DNA of 26,759 nucleotides from an uncultured Eubacterium sp. (lineage in GTDB: Bacteria; Bacillota; Clostridia; Lachnospirales; Lachnospiraceae), in the NCBI GenBank assembly GCA_900550135.1, contig URQO01000024.1, forward strand, positions 1 through 26,759. Reading direction: 5' to 3'. Positions 16,541 through 25,225 of the stretch are shown here, in pieces. The notes beneath the pieces were generated by a model. It ran no database searches, had not been told where the DNA came from, and saw only the letters and a program-made list of their open reading frames with translations. The position numbers and the translations under genes are program-made. Numbering within the stretch: the stretch's first letter is position 1; each line of letters opens with the position of its first letter.

Positions 16541-17278
16541 ATGACAGATATTAAAAAAGATTCACAGGTCAATATTGAGATGACTGCAAAAACAAAGCAG
16601 GAGGAAAAAAGAACAAAAAGAAAAAGAAGAATAGTCAGTATATTAGGATTACTTTTTTTCTTTATATTGTCGGCATTAATTGCCATTCCTTTTGTAAAAT
16701 ATTTTAAACAACCGGAACTGTTTCAAAAATGGGTACAAAGTTTTGGAATGTGGGGCGGACTGGTATGTGTTGGTGCTATGGTCTTGCAGATTGTAGTGGC
16801 AATTATTCCCGGAGGAGCCATGGAACTTGGAGCTGGCTATGCTTTTGGCGTAGTAGAGGCAACTATCTTCTGCACCATTGGTTCCATTATAGGTTGTGCA
16901 TTGGTATTCTGGCTTGTAAAGGCTTTTGGTGTAAAGTTTATTGAGGCATTTTTTCAAATAGAAAAAATACAGAATCTTAGATTTTTACAGGATGAAAAAA
17001 AACGTGATATATTAGCTTTTATTATATTTTTAATACCGGGTATGCCTAAAGATTTGATTTCATATTTTATGGGACTTACAAATATAAAATTGTCAAGATG
17101 GCTGGTGATTTCAACAGTTGCAAGAATACCTGCAATTATTGTTTCAGCAGCAGGTGGACACGCACTTGGTAAAGGCCAGTATACTTTAGCAGTTGCTGTA
17201 TTTCTTGTGATTATGGTAATTAGTGCAATAGGAACTGCTGCATACAAATTTATAGTAAAGAAACATAACAATCAATAA
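16541..17278 (+). CDS. TVP38/TMEM64 (VTT/DedA-like) family membrane protein
   Basis: A 245-aa membrane protein of the VTT (SNARE-associated/DedA-like) group. A charged, Lys/Arg/Glu-rich cytoplasmic tail (1-30) precedes TM1 (about 31-51). The VTT domain includes the conserved glycine-rich re-entrant segment PGGAMELGAGYAFG (90-103) and the second hallmark LIPGMPKDLISYFMG (164-178). Related bacterial proteins have been linked to lipid scrambling and undecaprenyl-phosphate recycling, so its position after uppP is suggestive, but the 142-base gap argues against a tight operon. The ribosome site is weak (TTAGGTAC), so the exact start is less certain than the family. It ends at a strong terminator. 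Confidence 0.88.
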   Translation: MTDIKKDSQVNIEMTAKTKQEEKRTKRKRRIVSILGLLFFFILSALIAIPFVKYFKQPELFQKWVQSFGMWGGLVCVGAMVLQIVVAIIPGGAMELGAGYAFGVVEATIFCTIGSIIGCALVFWLVKAFGVKFIEAFFQIEKIQNLRFLQDEKKRDILAFIIFLIPGMPKDLISYFMGLTNIKLSRWLVISTVARIPAIIVSAAGGHALGKGQYTLAVAVFLVIMVISAIGTAAYKFIVKKHNNQ

Positions 17279-17293
17279 AAAATATAAAAAGTA

Positions 17294-17334
17294 AAAAAAT
17301 CCTCTCTGCCATAAAAAAGCAGAGAGGATTTTTT
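17294..17334. terminator. Strong bidirectional-looking terminator
   Basis: Sixteen bases at 17294-17309 (an A-run then TCCTCTCTGC) pair perfectly with 17319-17334, ending in six T. It closes the VTT-protein transcript and isolates the GH81 gene. Confidence 0.92.
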
Positions 17335-17424
17335 GAGGCAAGGATATTTTTGAAAAAAAGTTTTTATGAAATAAACAAAATGATACAAAAAAGATGTTAA
17401 AAATAGTGAAGAATTAAATAAAAA

Positions 17425-17440
17425 ATAAAAACGTTTTCGC
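17425..17440. promoter_or_regulatory. LacI/CcpA-type operator (cre-like) upstream of the GH81 gene
   Basis: A palindromic AAAACGTTTT centre (17428-17437) extended to TTTTCGC on the right resembles catabolite-response elements and other LacI-family operators. It lies 12 bases upstream of the -35 box. Carbon-source control of a secreted glucanase would be expected. The left half-site is imperfect, so the actual regulator is uncertain. Confidence 0.5.
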
Positions 17441-17452
17441 AAAAAAATCACA

Positions 17453-17481
17453 TTTACACTATCAGGTTACTATGCTATATT
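17453..17481 (+). promoter_or_regulatory. Promoter of the GH81 gene
   Basis: TTTACA (17453-17458) and TATATT (17476-17481) are exactly 17 bases apart, with the operator-like palindrome just upstream. A leader of about 45 bases ends in GAAAGGAG, about seven bases before the ATG at 17535. Confidence 0.65.
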
Positions 17482-17534
17482 CGAATTAAAGTAGGCTCGA
17501 AAAATTAGAAAAAACTCTTTGAAAGGAGACAAAA

Positions 17535-20500
17535 ATGAAAGGTATTTTGAAAAAGTCCGTGGCAGTTTTGCTTATGGTAACTATGGTAGCAACACCTATC
17601 ACCAGACCTGAAAATGCTAAAGAAGTTAAGGCAGAACAATTGGGAAGTCTTGCTAATGAGGTGACGGGAACATGGTCTTATTGGGACGGAAATAAAGACG
17701 TTGTTCAGACAAATAAGATGTTATTGGACAAGTTACCTACAAAGAAAAATCAAGGAAAATACAGATTTACAACTGATAATTACGATACAAATACAAATGC
17801 AATTGATGTAGGAGGATTCTCGTCATCAATGTTATGGAACTATTCAACATCAGCATTTGGCGACTGTGTATATGCTATTCCTATGGCATATTGTGGCAAT
17901 GCAAATGGTATGTATGTATCAAAACCTTCAACATTGCTGATAAAGGATACTTATACCCAGACCTTGACAATGGCAATGAACAATCAGGGAACAATGTCTG
18001 ATTTCATTGTTGGCACAGGTTATAGTTTTGCAAGTACAAAGGTTGACAAGTCAGATGAATGGCTTACAGATGTAGTGATGGAAAATCCATCAGATTCATC
18101 ACAGTATTTAAAAACAACTATGGTACAGGGAAGTCCATATGCATATTTTCAGGTATCAGGTGGCAATACTATTACACTTCAAAGACCAAGATCACTTCCA
18201 AGTGATGTAGTTTACTACAATGGTACAACTTTAGAAGATTCAAATCAGTTTATTATCAGAGTTTATGACAATGCAGATTTGATTTCAGGCTACGGCGACT
18301 ATGACTACTACGCAGTATATCTTCCAGAAGGTACAAAAGTATCAAAAGCCGACGCAACAGCAAAATATGCAGACAACAGAATGGGAGATTTAACATTTAC
18401 ATTACCTGCTGATCGACCATATATGTCTCTTGCATGGTTAATGGAATCAAGTGGTCATAAAGATGCAGATGCTCAAAATATTAAAGATGAGTTAGCACCA
18501 TATGCATACAATTTTATTACTGACACAAAAACATCATTTACACAGAAGGGTTCAGAAATAAAAACAACATATAAGTACACAATTGACAAAAAAGCTGAAA
18601 GCACGGCAGATGGCACTGTTATGGGTATTTTGCCACATCAGTACAAACACATGAGTGGATACAAATACATGGATTATACTGCCAGAACAATACGTGGAAC
18701 TATGAAATATTTAATTGGTGATGCATATGAAACAACATTACAGTGTACAGGTATTTTGCCATCACTTCCAAGCATTGATGAATTAGACAAGGCTACTTTG
18801 CAGGGCTATGTAGATGAATTTATGGAAAAATATGGACCAACAGATGATGGTCAGCTTACAAAAGAAAAATATAATGTAAACACATATGACACAGGAAAGA
18901 AGTTAAACAGAGCAGTACAGGTTATGGAAGCAGCAGAGGAATGTGGAGATACAGATGCAGCAAACAAACTGTTAAAGGGCATTGAAAATGAACTTGCAGA
19001 CTGGTATACAGCAGATGGCACTGAAAATGACAGATATTTCTACTATGATAATGAAGTAGGAAGTTTGTTTGGATTTCCACAGGCATACTATACTGTTGAT
19101 GGTATGACAGATCATCATTTCCATTATGGATACTTTGTTAATGCCTCAGCACAGGTTGCTATGAGAGACCCTGAATTTATAAAGAAATATGAAAATGTTA
19201 TCAATGAATTAATTGGAGATTTTGCTACATATGAAGAAAATAATCCGAATTCCAGATATCCTTTCTTAAGATATTTCTCAACATATGAAGGACATTCATG
19301 GGCATCAGGACATGCCAACTTTGGTGATGGTAACAATCAGGAATCAAGTTCAGAAGCAATTAATGCATGGGCAGGACTTGTTTTATATGGTCAGGCTACA
19401 GGTAATAAAGAGTTAACATCTCTTGGTATGTATTTATATGCAACAGAGGTATCAGCAGTAAACTGTTATTGGTTTGATATTGATGGTGATATTTTAGATG
19501 AAAAGTACACAGAAGGAAAAGGAGAGAACGCAAAGTATAGTCAGGCATCCATGGTGTGGGGAGGCAAATATACTTATGCAGCATGGTGGACAGATGAACC
19601 ACTTCAGGTTCAAGGTATTAATATTTTACCAATGACCGCAGCATCTTTTTATGCAGCAGCCAATAAAGACTTTATTCTTACCAACTGGAAAACAGCAGAG
19701 CGCAATGAAAAGAATTACGCAGGTATTAATGAAAAAAACACGAAACGTTGGAATGAAATCTGGAGCGAATACCTTGCAATGGCAGATACTGAATTAGCAA
19801 AAGAATATTTTGATGATCAGTGTGATCCGGAAGCAGGAGAGTCAAAGGCACATGCATATCATTGGATTATGGCAATGGAAAAAAATGGTACCCCTGATGT
19901 GACAGTTACAAGTGACAATCCATTGGCAGTAGCGTTTAAAAATGAATATGGAGATATGACATATGTTGCTTATAATGCAGCAGACACAGCTGAAAAAGTA
20001 ATATTCTCAGACGGAACAGAAATTACAGCCAAACCAAAGGGAATGACAACAACAAGTGACGGTGAAGTTTCTACAAAGTCAACATACAAGGTAGAACATT
20101 ATTTATCAGATGGTAAGGGTGGATATAATCTTGTAAATACAGAGAAAAAATCAGCTAAAATCGGTAGTGAAGTAACTGCAACAGCAAAAGATTATCCAGG
20201 TTATAAATTAAATGAGTCAGTAGAGGGAACAATAAAGACTGGAACTGTTGAACAGGATGGTTCACTTGTATTAAAACTCTATTATGATATAACAGAAGTA
20301 CAGACAACAAATGCATATCAGGATGACAGCAATTATACATCACTTGGTATGTCAAATGGAGTTAGCATTTCATATAGAATATTGAGAAATGACTTTGGTG
20401 CAACAATTAAATTATTAGATGCAAATGATACATTCTATATGGAATATCAGGGAACATATACAGCTGACAATACTCAGGCATATCTTAACAGAACTACAAG

Positions 20501-21464
20501 TTCATCTTTAACAGGTGTGTATAAATTCTCTGTTAAGGGAGCACTTAAAGCTGATACATATAACACTATCAAGTTGGTAAGTGGGGACAAGCAGGTATAT
20601 GTACTTGTAAAATATGGAAATCCATCAGAAGTTCCTGATTTATCAGATTATGAAGGTGAGCAGGAGGAAACAACAGTGGATCCAAATGCTCCTACAAATC
20701 CTATTGGGCTTGTTGTTGGAGTACCAACAGACAATGCAATTTCTGTTACGTTCAGATCAACACAGACTCAGATTGAAAAAGGTCAAGTATACAACATTTA
20801 TGTAGATGATATCCTTAAAATAGCATCAGTTGCAGATGGAACATACACAATTAATGATGTTGCACAAGGCAAGCATACAGTTACTGTAAAAGCTGTATTG
20901 AATGGAAAGGAATCAGAGGGAGTATCATCGACTGTAAAAGTAACAGAAACAAAAGAAACAACAACCAAGTCTGATAAACCGGGTGAGACAACAACTCCTA
21001 AGGTTACAACAACACCAAGTGTTACAACAACCGGAAGTGATGAAACAACACTGGAAGAAACATCAACTCCAACAATTTGTCCAACACCGGCAACAAAGGA
21101 TGACTCAGATACAACTACTGAAAAAGTCACAACAACTAAAGGAAACAAAACTACAAAAGTTAAAGTAGGTAAGGCTAAGATTGTAAAAGCAAAGAAAGTT
21201 TCTAGGAAGAAAGTTAAACTTACATTTAAGAAAATTAGCAAAAACACAGGTTACCAGATTAAGATTTCAACATCAAAGAAATTTAAAAAGAAAGTAACAA
21301 TAACAAGAACAGTTAAGAAGAACAGAAAAGTTTACAAACTTGCTATTTCAAATAAGAAATTAAGAAAAGCTAAGAAACTTTATGTTAAGGCAAGAGCATT
21401 TAGAGTTGTTAATAAGAAACGTTCATATGGCAAGTGGACAAAAGCAAAAAGAATTAAAAAATAA
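17535..21464 (+). CDS. Secreted GH81 endo-beta-1,3-glucanase with C-terminal accessory domains
   Basis: A 1309-aa exported enzyme expected to cleave beta-1,3-glucan (laminarin, callose, fungal wall glucan). A signal peptide covers about residues 1-34. The GH81 catalytic region runs from about 60 to 840: DHHFHYGYF with the conserved Asp D526, then EGHSWASGHANFGDGNNQES with Glu E603 and E607 four apart, the expected active-site pattern and spacing. A YKVEHYL-type (MucBP-like) domain follows at about 850-920, then an unrecognised beta-rich module (about 930-1040), an Fn3-like domain (about 1052-1138), a Thr-rich linker (about 1139-1204) and a very basic Fn3-like end domain (about 1205-1309) of the kind seen in Lachnospiraceae exoproteins. 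There is no LPXTG or membrane anchor, so the basic tail may hold it on the anionic wall. Confidence 0.9.
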   Translation: MKGILKKSVAVLLMVTMVATPITRPENAKEVKAEQLGSLANEVTGTWSYWDGNKDVVQTNKMLLDKLPTKKNQGKYRFTTDNYDTNTNAIDVGGFSSSMLWNYSTSAFGDCVYAIPMAYCGNANGMYVSKPSTLLIKDTYTQTLTMAMNNQGTMSDFIVGTGYSFASTKVDKSDEWLTDVVMENPSDSSQYLKTTMVQGSPYAYFQVSGGNTITLQRPRSLPSDVVYYNGTTLEDSNQFIIRVYDNADLISGYGDYDYYAVYLPEGTKVSKADATAKYADNRMGDLTFTLPADRPYMSLAWLMESSGHKDADAQNIKDELAPYAYNFITDTKTSFTQKGSEIKTTYKYTIDKKAESTADGTVMGILPHQYKHMSGYKYMDYTARTIRGTMKYLIGDAYETTLQCTGILPSLPSIDELDKATLQGYVDEFMEKYGPTDDGQLTKEKYNVNTYDTGKKLNRAVQVMEAAEECGDTDAANKLLKGIENELADWYTADGTENDRYFYYDNEVGSLFGFPQAYYTVDGMTDHHFHYGYFVNASAQVAMRDPEFIKKYENVINELIGDFATYEENNPNSRYPFLRYFSTYEGHSWASGHANFGDGNNQESSSEAINAWAGLVLYGQATGNKELTSLGMYLYATEVSAVNCYWFDIDGDILDEKYTEGKGENAKYSQASMVWGGKYTYAAWWTDEPLQVQGINILPMTAASFYAAANKDFILTNWKTAERNEKNYAGINEKNTKRWNEIWSEYLAMADTELAKEYFDDQCDPEAGESKAHAYHWIMAMEKNGTPDVTVTSDNPLAVAFKNEYGDMTYVAYNAADTAEKVIFSDGTEITAKPKGMTTTSDGEVSTKSTYKVEHYLSDGKGGYNLVNTEKKSAKIGSEVTATAKDYPGYKLNESVEGTIKTGTVEQDGSLVLKLYYDITEVQTTNAYQDDSNYTSLGMSNGVSISYRILRNDFGATIKLLDANDTFYMEYQGTYTADNTQAYLNRTTSSSLTGVYKFSVKGALKADTYNTIKLVSGDKQVYVLVKYGNPSEVPDLSDYEGEQEETTVDPNAPTNPIGLVVGVPTDNAISVTFRSTQTQIEKGQVYNIYVDDILKIASVADGTYTINDVAQGKHTVTVKAVLNGKESEGVSSTVKVTETKETTTKSDKPGETTTPKVTTTPSVTTTGSDETTLEETSTPTICPTPATKDDSDTTTEKVTTTKGNKTTKVKVGKAKIVKAKKVSRKKVKLTFKKISKNTGYQIKISTSKKFKKKVTITRTVKKNRKVYKLAISNKKLRKAKKLYVKARAFRVVNKKRSYGKWTKAKRIKK

Positions 21465-21488
21465 TTAGAAAATAACTAGAATAACAAA

Positions 21489-21582
21489 ACAGGCTTACAG
21501 CTAATCAAATAAAAAGTTTCTGCAAAATCAAAATCTAAAAAGCTGATTTTGGAAATGTAGATAAGATTAGTTGTAAGCCTGT
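21489..21582. terminator. Long two-tier hairpin after GH81 (probable terminator)
   Basis: Eighteen bases at 21489-21506 pair with 21565-21582, with one G-T pair. Inside, CAAAATCA (21523-21530) pairs perfectly with TGATTTTG (21544-21551). The trailing T-run is weak. It is placed as the GH81 terminator by position. The rest of the 330-base gap up to pyk is AT-rich, with only a weak promoter-like sequence near 21683-21709. Confidence 0.6.
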
Positions 21583-21758
21583 TAAATTATTATGAATAAT
21601 GAAAGTTCTGCAAAAGTAAAGTTTTACATACCTGAAACTTTATAATTTTTTGAAAAAAACATACAATAATTATTAGAATGTTTTAACAACAATTTAACTT
21701 GTGTATTATTAAAAACACTGCTATATTATCAGTGGAAAAATATGATAAAGTTATGCTG

Positions 21759-21794
21759 AAAGGAGAGAATGGCGAAAGCTCGCCATATGGTAAT
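21759..21794 (+). promoter_or_regulatory. pyk translation-initiation region: SD, hairpin, start
   Basis: AAAGGAGAG (21759-21767) is 27 or more bases from the family-supported ATG at 21795. Between them a perfect seven-base-pair hairpin (ATGGCGA 21769-21775, loop AAGC, TCGCCAT 21780-21786) would shorten the effective gap to about 11 bases. The same SD is too close (three bases after AGGAG) to the ATG at 21769, which opens a nine-codon ORF ending in TGA at 21796-21798, overlapping the pyk ATG. Confidence 0.5.
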
Positions 21795-23216
21795 ATGAGA
21801 AAAACAAAAATTGTATGTACATTAGGACCATCAACAGATGATGAAAAAGTATTGGAACAATTAATCAACAATGGCATGAATGTGGCAAGATGCAATTTCT
21901 CGCATGGAAGTCATGAGGAACATAAAGGACGTATGGACAAGGTAAAGAAACTGAGAACAAAGTGTGACAAGCCGGTGGCGTTGTTACTTGACACAAAGGG
22001 TCCTGAAATACGAACAGGCAATTTTGAAAATGACAAAATAGAAGTAAAAACAGGTCAGCAATTTACATTGATGGCAGATAAAAATATATTGGGAAATCAG
22101 GAAAGAGTAGGAGTAACATATCCTGATTTGTACAAAGATGTTCAGGTAGGTTCAGTTATTTTAATTGATGACGGGCTTGTAAAAATGGAAGTTGAAAAAA
22201 TAGATGGTACAGATATTGTTTGTCGTGTAAAAAATGACGGAAAAATATCGAATCACAAAGGAGTTAATGTACCTGATATCCACATCAATTTGGAATATAT
22301 GAGCAAACAGGACGAAAGTGATATTATTTTTGGTATTGAACAGGATATTGATTATGTAGCGGCATCATTTGTCAGAACTGCTGATGACATAAAACAGGTT
22401 AGAAAAGTATTAGATGAAAATGGTGGAAAAGATATCAACATTATTGCAAAGATTGAAAATAGCGAAGGAATTTTAAATGTAGATGCTATTATTGACGAGG
22501 CAGACGCCATTATGGTGGCAAGAGGAGATATGGGAGTAGAACTTCCGGAGGAAGAGGTTCCTATTATTCAGAAGATGATTATCAAAAAAGTTTATAAAGC
22601 AGGAAAGCAGGTTATTACTGCAACACAGATGCTGGATTCTATGATGAACAATCCACGACCTACAAGAGCAGAGGTAACAGATGTGGCAAATGCCATTTAT
22701 GATGGAACAAGTGCCATTATGTTATCAGGAGAAACAGCAGCAGGTAAATATCCTGTTGAAGCTCTTACAACAATGTCAAAAATTGCTGAAAGAACAGAAA
22801 TGGATATCAATTACAAACAGAGATTTTTAAATAATCACAAGGATTACAGAAGTGATATTACGGAAGCTGTATGTCATGCAACATGTATGACAGCCTATGA
22901 CTTAGAATCAAAATCAATTCTAACAGTAACAAAGTCAGGACGTTCTGCAAGAATGATATCAAAGTACAGACCGGACTGTATGATTATAGCCGGCAGTACA
23001 GAAGAAAAAGTAGTCAGACAGTTAAATATGTCATGGGGAGTTTCACCTGTACTTATTAAGGAAAAAGCCCATGTTTTGGAATTATTTGACTATGCTGTAG
23101 AAGTAGCAAAAAATAAAAAACTGGTGGAGAAAGGTGATGTTGTAGTCATAACATCAGGTGTTCCACTTGGAAAGTCAGGAACAACAAATATGATAAAAGT
23201 CCATGTAGTTGACTAA
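21795..23216 (+). CDS. pyk: Pyruvate kinase
   Basis: A 473-aa glycolytic enzyme converting phosphoenolpyruvate and ADP to pyruvate and ATP. Its N-terminus (MRKTKIVCTLGPS), Mg/K-site region MVARGDMGVELP, and TATQMLDSMMNNPRPTRAE with the following DGTSAIMLSGETAAGKYP are all canonical. The C-terminal allosteric domain is present, but the extra PEP-utilizer-like domain of the Bacillus enzyme is absent, as in many clostridia. The start at 21795 follows family alignment. The frame stays open to 21699 and an in-frame ATG exists at 21753, so a longer N-terminus of 14 residues cannot be excluded. A weak terminator-like hairpin follows at 23365-23387. Confidence 0.95.
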   Translation: MRKTKIVCTLGPSTDDEKVLEQLINNGMNVARCNFSHGSHEEHKGRMDKVKKLRTKCDKPVALLLDTKGPEIRTGNFENDKIEVKTGQQFTLMADKNILGNQERVGVTYPDLYKDVQVGSVILIDDGLVKMEVEKIDGTDIVCRVKNDGKISNHKGVNVPDIHINLEYMSKQDESDIIFGIEQDIDYVAASFVRTADDIKQVRKVLDENGGKDINIIAKIENSEGILNVDAIIDEADAIMVARGDMGVELPEEEVPIIQKMIIKKVYKAGKQVITATQMLDSMMNNPRPTRAEVTDVANAIYDGTSAIMLSGETAAGKYPVEALTTMSKIAERTEMDINYKQRFLNNHKDYRSDITEAVCHATCMTAYDLESKSILTVTKSGRSARMISKYRPDCMIIAGSTEEKVVRQLNMSWGVSPVLIKEKAHVLELFDYAVEVAKNKKLVEKGDVVVITSGVPLGKSGTTNMIKVHVVD

Positions 23217-23364
23217 ACATCACATTTGACATAAAACGTAATTACACATTGGATTAGACTATAACTATATAGCAAATATATACTAATCTAAAATATCGAT
23301 AAATTATGTGGTACTTAAAATTCTTTGTTGAATTTTACATGTATAAATGTTACATTATTAATAG

Positions 23365-23391
23365 GGCTTATGGTTATGCCATAAGTCTTTA
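23365..23391 (+). terminator. Probable pyk terminator
   Basis: GGCTTATGG (23365-23373) pairs with CCATAAGTC (23379-23387) including one G-T pair, across a five-base loop, followed by TTTATTA. The T-run is short. The 23217-23364 stretch before it is AT-rich and holds nothing else I can support. Confidence 0.5.
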
Positions 23392-23406
23392 TTATGCCAA
23401 TATTTA

Positions 23407-23435
23407 TTGACATATCACAATAAATATACTATTTG
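23407..23435 (+). promoter_or_regulatory. Possible promoter at repeat copy 2
   Basis: A perfect TTGACA (23407-23412) is followed at 17 bases by a poor TATTTG (23430-23435). If used, transcription would start near 23441, inside the left arm of the element. Confidence 0.35.
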
Positions 23436-23569
23436 TGGCAACTGACAAGGTTAAGCGAAAGTGCTTCTAACGCGGTCGGTTCATTAAGGCAGCGTAGCTG
23501 GCTTAATAGAACCGCTACCAGCGTTTGGCAGCGGGAGCGTGCTTTCGCTAACTTGTCAGTTGACACAAA
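23432..23569 (+). repeat. Structured repeat element, copy 2 (core 23457-23547)
   Basis: The core matches 11177-11267 at 88 of 91 positions in the same orientation. The outer arms differ from copy 1 but are again complementary: the 18 bases at 23432-23449 pair with 23552-23569 with one mismatch, and GCGAAAG (23455-23461) pairs with CTTTCGC (23542-23548). It ends 44 bases before a 31-codon ORF and about 180 bases before mgtE, and occupies the middle of the 397-base gap after pyk. Confidence 0.75.
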
Positions 23570-23613
23570 GGGTAGCATTATTGTGTATTAGAAGTAAAGG
23601 AAAGGAGAACTAA

Positions 23614-23709
23614 ATGGATAGTTGTGACAGTAATGGGCGAAGTCTGACTAAAGAATATATTTTAGACGATACTGATGCATACCATCCGTTTCGTTTTCAA
23701 TATAAATAG
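23614..23709 (+). CDS. Putative 31-aa protein or leader peptide upstream of mgtE
   Basis: I do not recognise this peptide. It starts MDSCDSNGRSLTKEY and contains an acidic LDDTDAYHPF segment, then RFQYK and TAG. AAAGGAGA at 23600-23607 is an excellent ribosome site six bases before the ATG, a strong argument that it is translated. It lies between the structured repeat and mgtE, 39 bases before the mgtE start, so it could be a regulatory leader peptide or a small protein co-expressed with the Mg2+ channel. There is no signal peptide or membrane segment. Confidence 0.5.
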   Translation: MDSCDSNGRSLTKEYILDDTDAYHPFRFQYK

Positions 23710-23748
23710 AAGGACTTCCCACATATACACAAATAAAACAGGAGGTAT

Positions 23749-25200
23749 ATGCAAGTGGAAGAAAAGGAATTAGAAAAAGAAGTAGACACTGAAGAAATTT
23801 CAGAAGAAACAGAGCATGAAATTCCTGAAAAGGCAAACTATGAAGAAGAACTTATCAAGATAATAAGAAGCGATAAGCCGGTTAGTAAAAAGCTTGAAAT
23901 GTTGGATGATTACCATGAAAATGATATTGCATCAGCATTAGAGTATTTAGACAAAGAAGAGAGACGCAGACTTTATGCTATATTAGGTGTGGACAAAGTA
24001 TCTGATATTTTTTCATATATAGATGATCCGGCAGAGTATATTGAAGAGTTAGAGCCAAAAGTTGCTGCCAATATTTTGGGGAGCATGGAGGCTGATGATG
24101 CTGTTGATATCCTTGAAGAGTTAGAGGATGACACAAGTAATGAGCTGATTGAATTAATTGACGAAGAAGCCAAAAAAGATATTGATTTGATTCAGTCTTA
24201 CAGTGAAGACGAGATTGGTAGCAAAATGACTACCAACTATGTTAGTCTTACTCTTGATTTGACTATCAGACAGGCAATGAAGAGACTTGTGGAACAAGCA
24301 GCGGACAATGACAATATTATGACATTATATGTCAAAAAAGAAGATGGAACATTTTATGGTGCCATTGATTTAAAGGATTTGATTGTAGCAAGAGATTACG
24401 TGGAACTTGAATCGCTGGTTACAACATCATATCCATATGTACATGACCACGAGACAGTAGATGACTGTATCGAAGAATTGAAGGATTATTCAGAGGACTC
24501 AATTCCGGTACTTGACAAAGATATGCACATCTTAGGTGTTATTACTTCACAGGATTTGGTTGAAGTGGTAGATGAAGAGATGGGTGAAGATTATGCTAAG
24601 TTGGCCGGTCTTGCCGCTGAAGAAGAATTAGAAGAACCATTAGGACAAAGTCTTAAGAAAAGAGTACCATGGCTTTTAGTATTGTTAATGCTTGGTATGG
24701 TAGTATCATCTGTTATAAATATGTTTGAGACAGTTATTGTAGGACTTCCTATTATCGTTACCTTCCAATCGGTTATACTTGGTATGTCAGGAAATGTAGG
24801 AACACAGTCACTTGCCGTTACTATCAGAGTATTAATGGATGAAGAACTGTCATTTAAAGAGATGGTTGGTTATGTGTTTAAAGAAATAAGAGTAGGTCTT
24901 TGTAATGGTCTTATTGTAGGTGGAATATCAGTTGTATTTACAGGGTTATTTATTTGGCTTGCAAGAGGACAGGCGATAGGAAATGCATTTGCCATATCAG
25001 GTTGTATTGGTGGAGCATTGGCGCTTGCCATGCTTATATCAAGTTTTGTTGGAACAATTATTCCAATTATATTAGACAAAATAGGATTTGATCCGGCAGT
25101 TGCATCAGGACCACTTATTTCTACAATCAACGATTTGGTTGCCGCTGTTACTTATTATGGATTAGCATGGGCATTACTTATTAATGCATTAGGATTATAA
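23749..25200 (+). CDS. mgtE: Magnesium transporter MgtE
   Basis: A 483-aa Mg2+ channel. After a very acidic N-terminus (1-30) come the MgtE N domain (about 35-145), two CBS domains (about 155-280) that sense cytosolic Mg2+ and gate the pore, a connecting plug helix (about 281-305), and five transmembrane helices (about 306-483). The pore signature is MSGNVGTQSLAVTIR (346-360), fully conserved. AGGAGG (23740-23745) is only three bases from the ATG at 23749 but nine bases from an in-frame GTG at 23755, so the true start may be the GTG, shortening the protein by two residues. It ends before the convergent hairpin at 25226-25318. Confidence 0.95.
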   Translation: MQVEEKELEKEVDTEEISEETEHEIPEKANYEEELIKIIRSDKPVSKKLEMLDDYHENDIASALEYLDKEERRRLYAILGVDKVSDIFSYIDDPAEYIEELEPKVAANILGSMEADDAVDILEELEDDTSNELIELIDEEAKKDIDLIQSYSEDEIGSKMTTNYVSLTLDLTIRQAMKRLVEQAADNDNIMTLYVKKEDGTFYGAIDLKDLIVARDYVELESLVTTSYPYVHDHETVDDCIEELKDYSEDSIPVLDKDMHILGVITSQDLVEVVDEEMGEDYAKLAGLAAEEELEEPLGQSLKKRVPWLLVLLMLGMVVSSVINMFETVIVGLPIIVTFQSVILGMSGNVGTQSLAVTIRVLMDEELSFKEMVGYVFKEIRVGLCNGLIVGGISVVFTGLFIWLARGQAIGNAFAISGCIGGALALAMLISSFVGTIIPIILDKIGFDPAVASGPLISTINDLVAAVTYYGLAWALLINALGL

Positions 25201-25225
25201 ATTAATATATTAATTTTATACAAAT

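Noticed and set aside
20798..21247. 149-codon minus-strand frame rich in Val and Ser
   Set aside because: It is the antisense of the Thr-rich linker and Fn3-like region of the GH81 gene, with no ribosome site or domain.
23217..23748. Possible Mg2+ (M-box) riboswitch before mgtE
   Set aside because: No M-box-like arrangement of conserved segments was visible; the region is accounted for by the pyk terminator, the repeat element and the 31-codon ORF.
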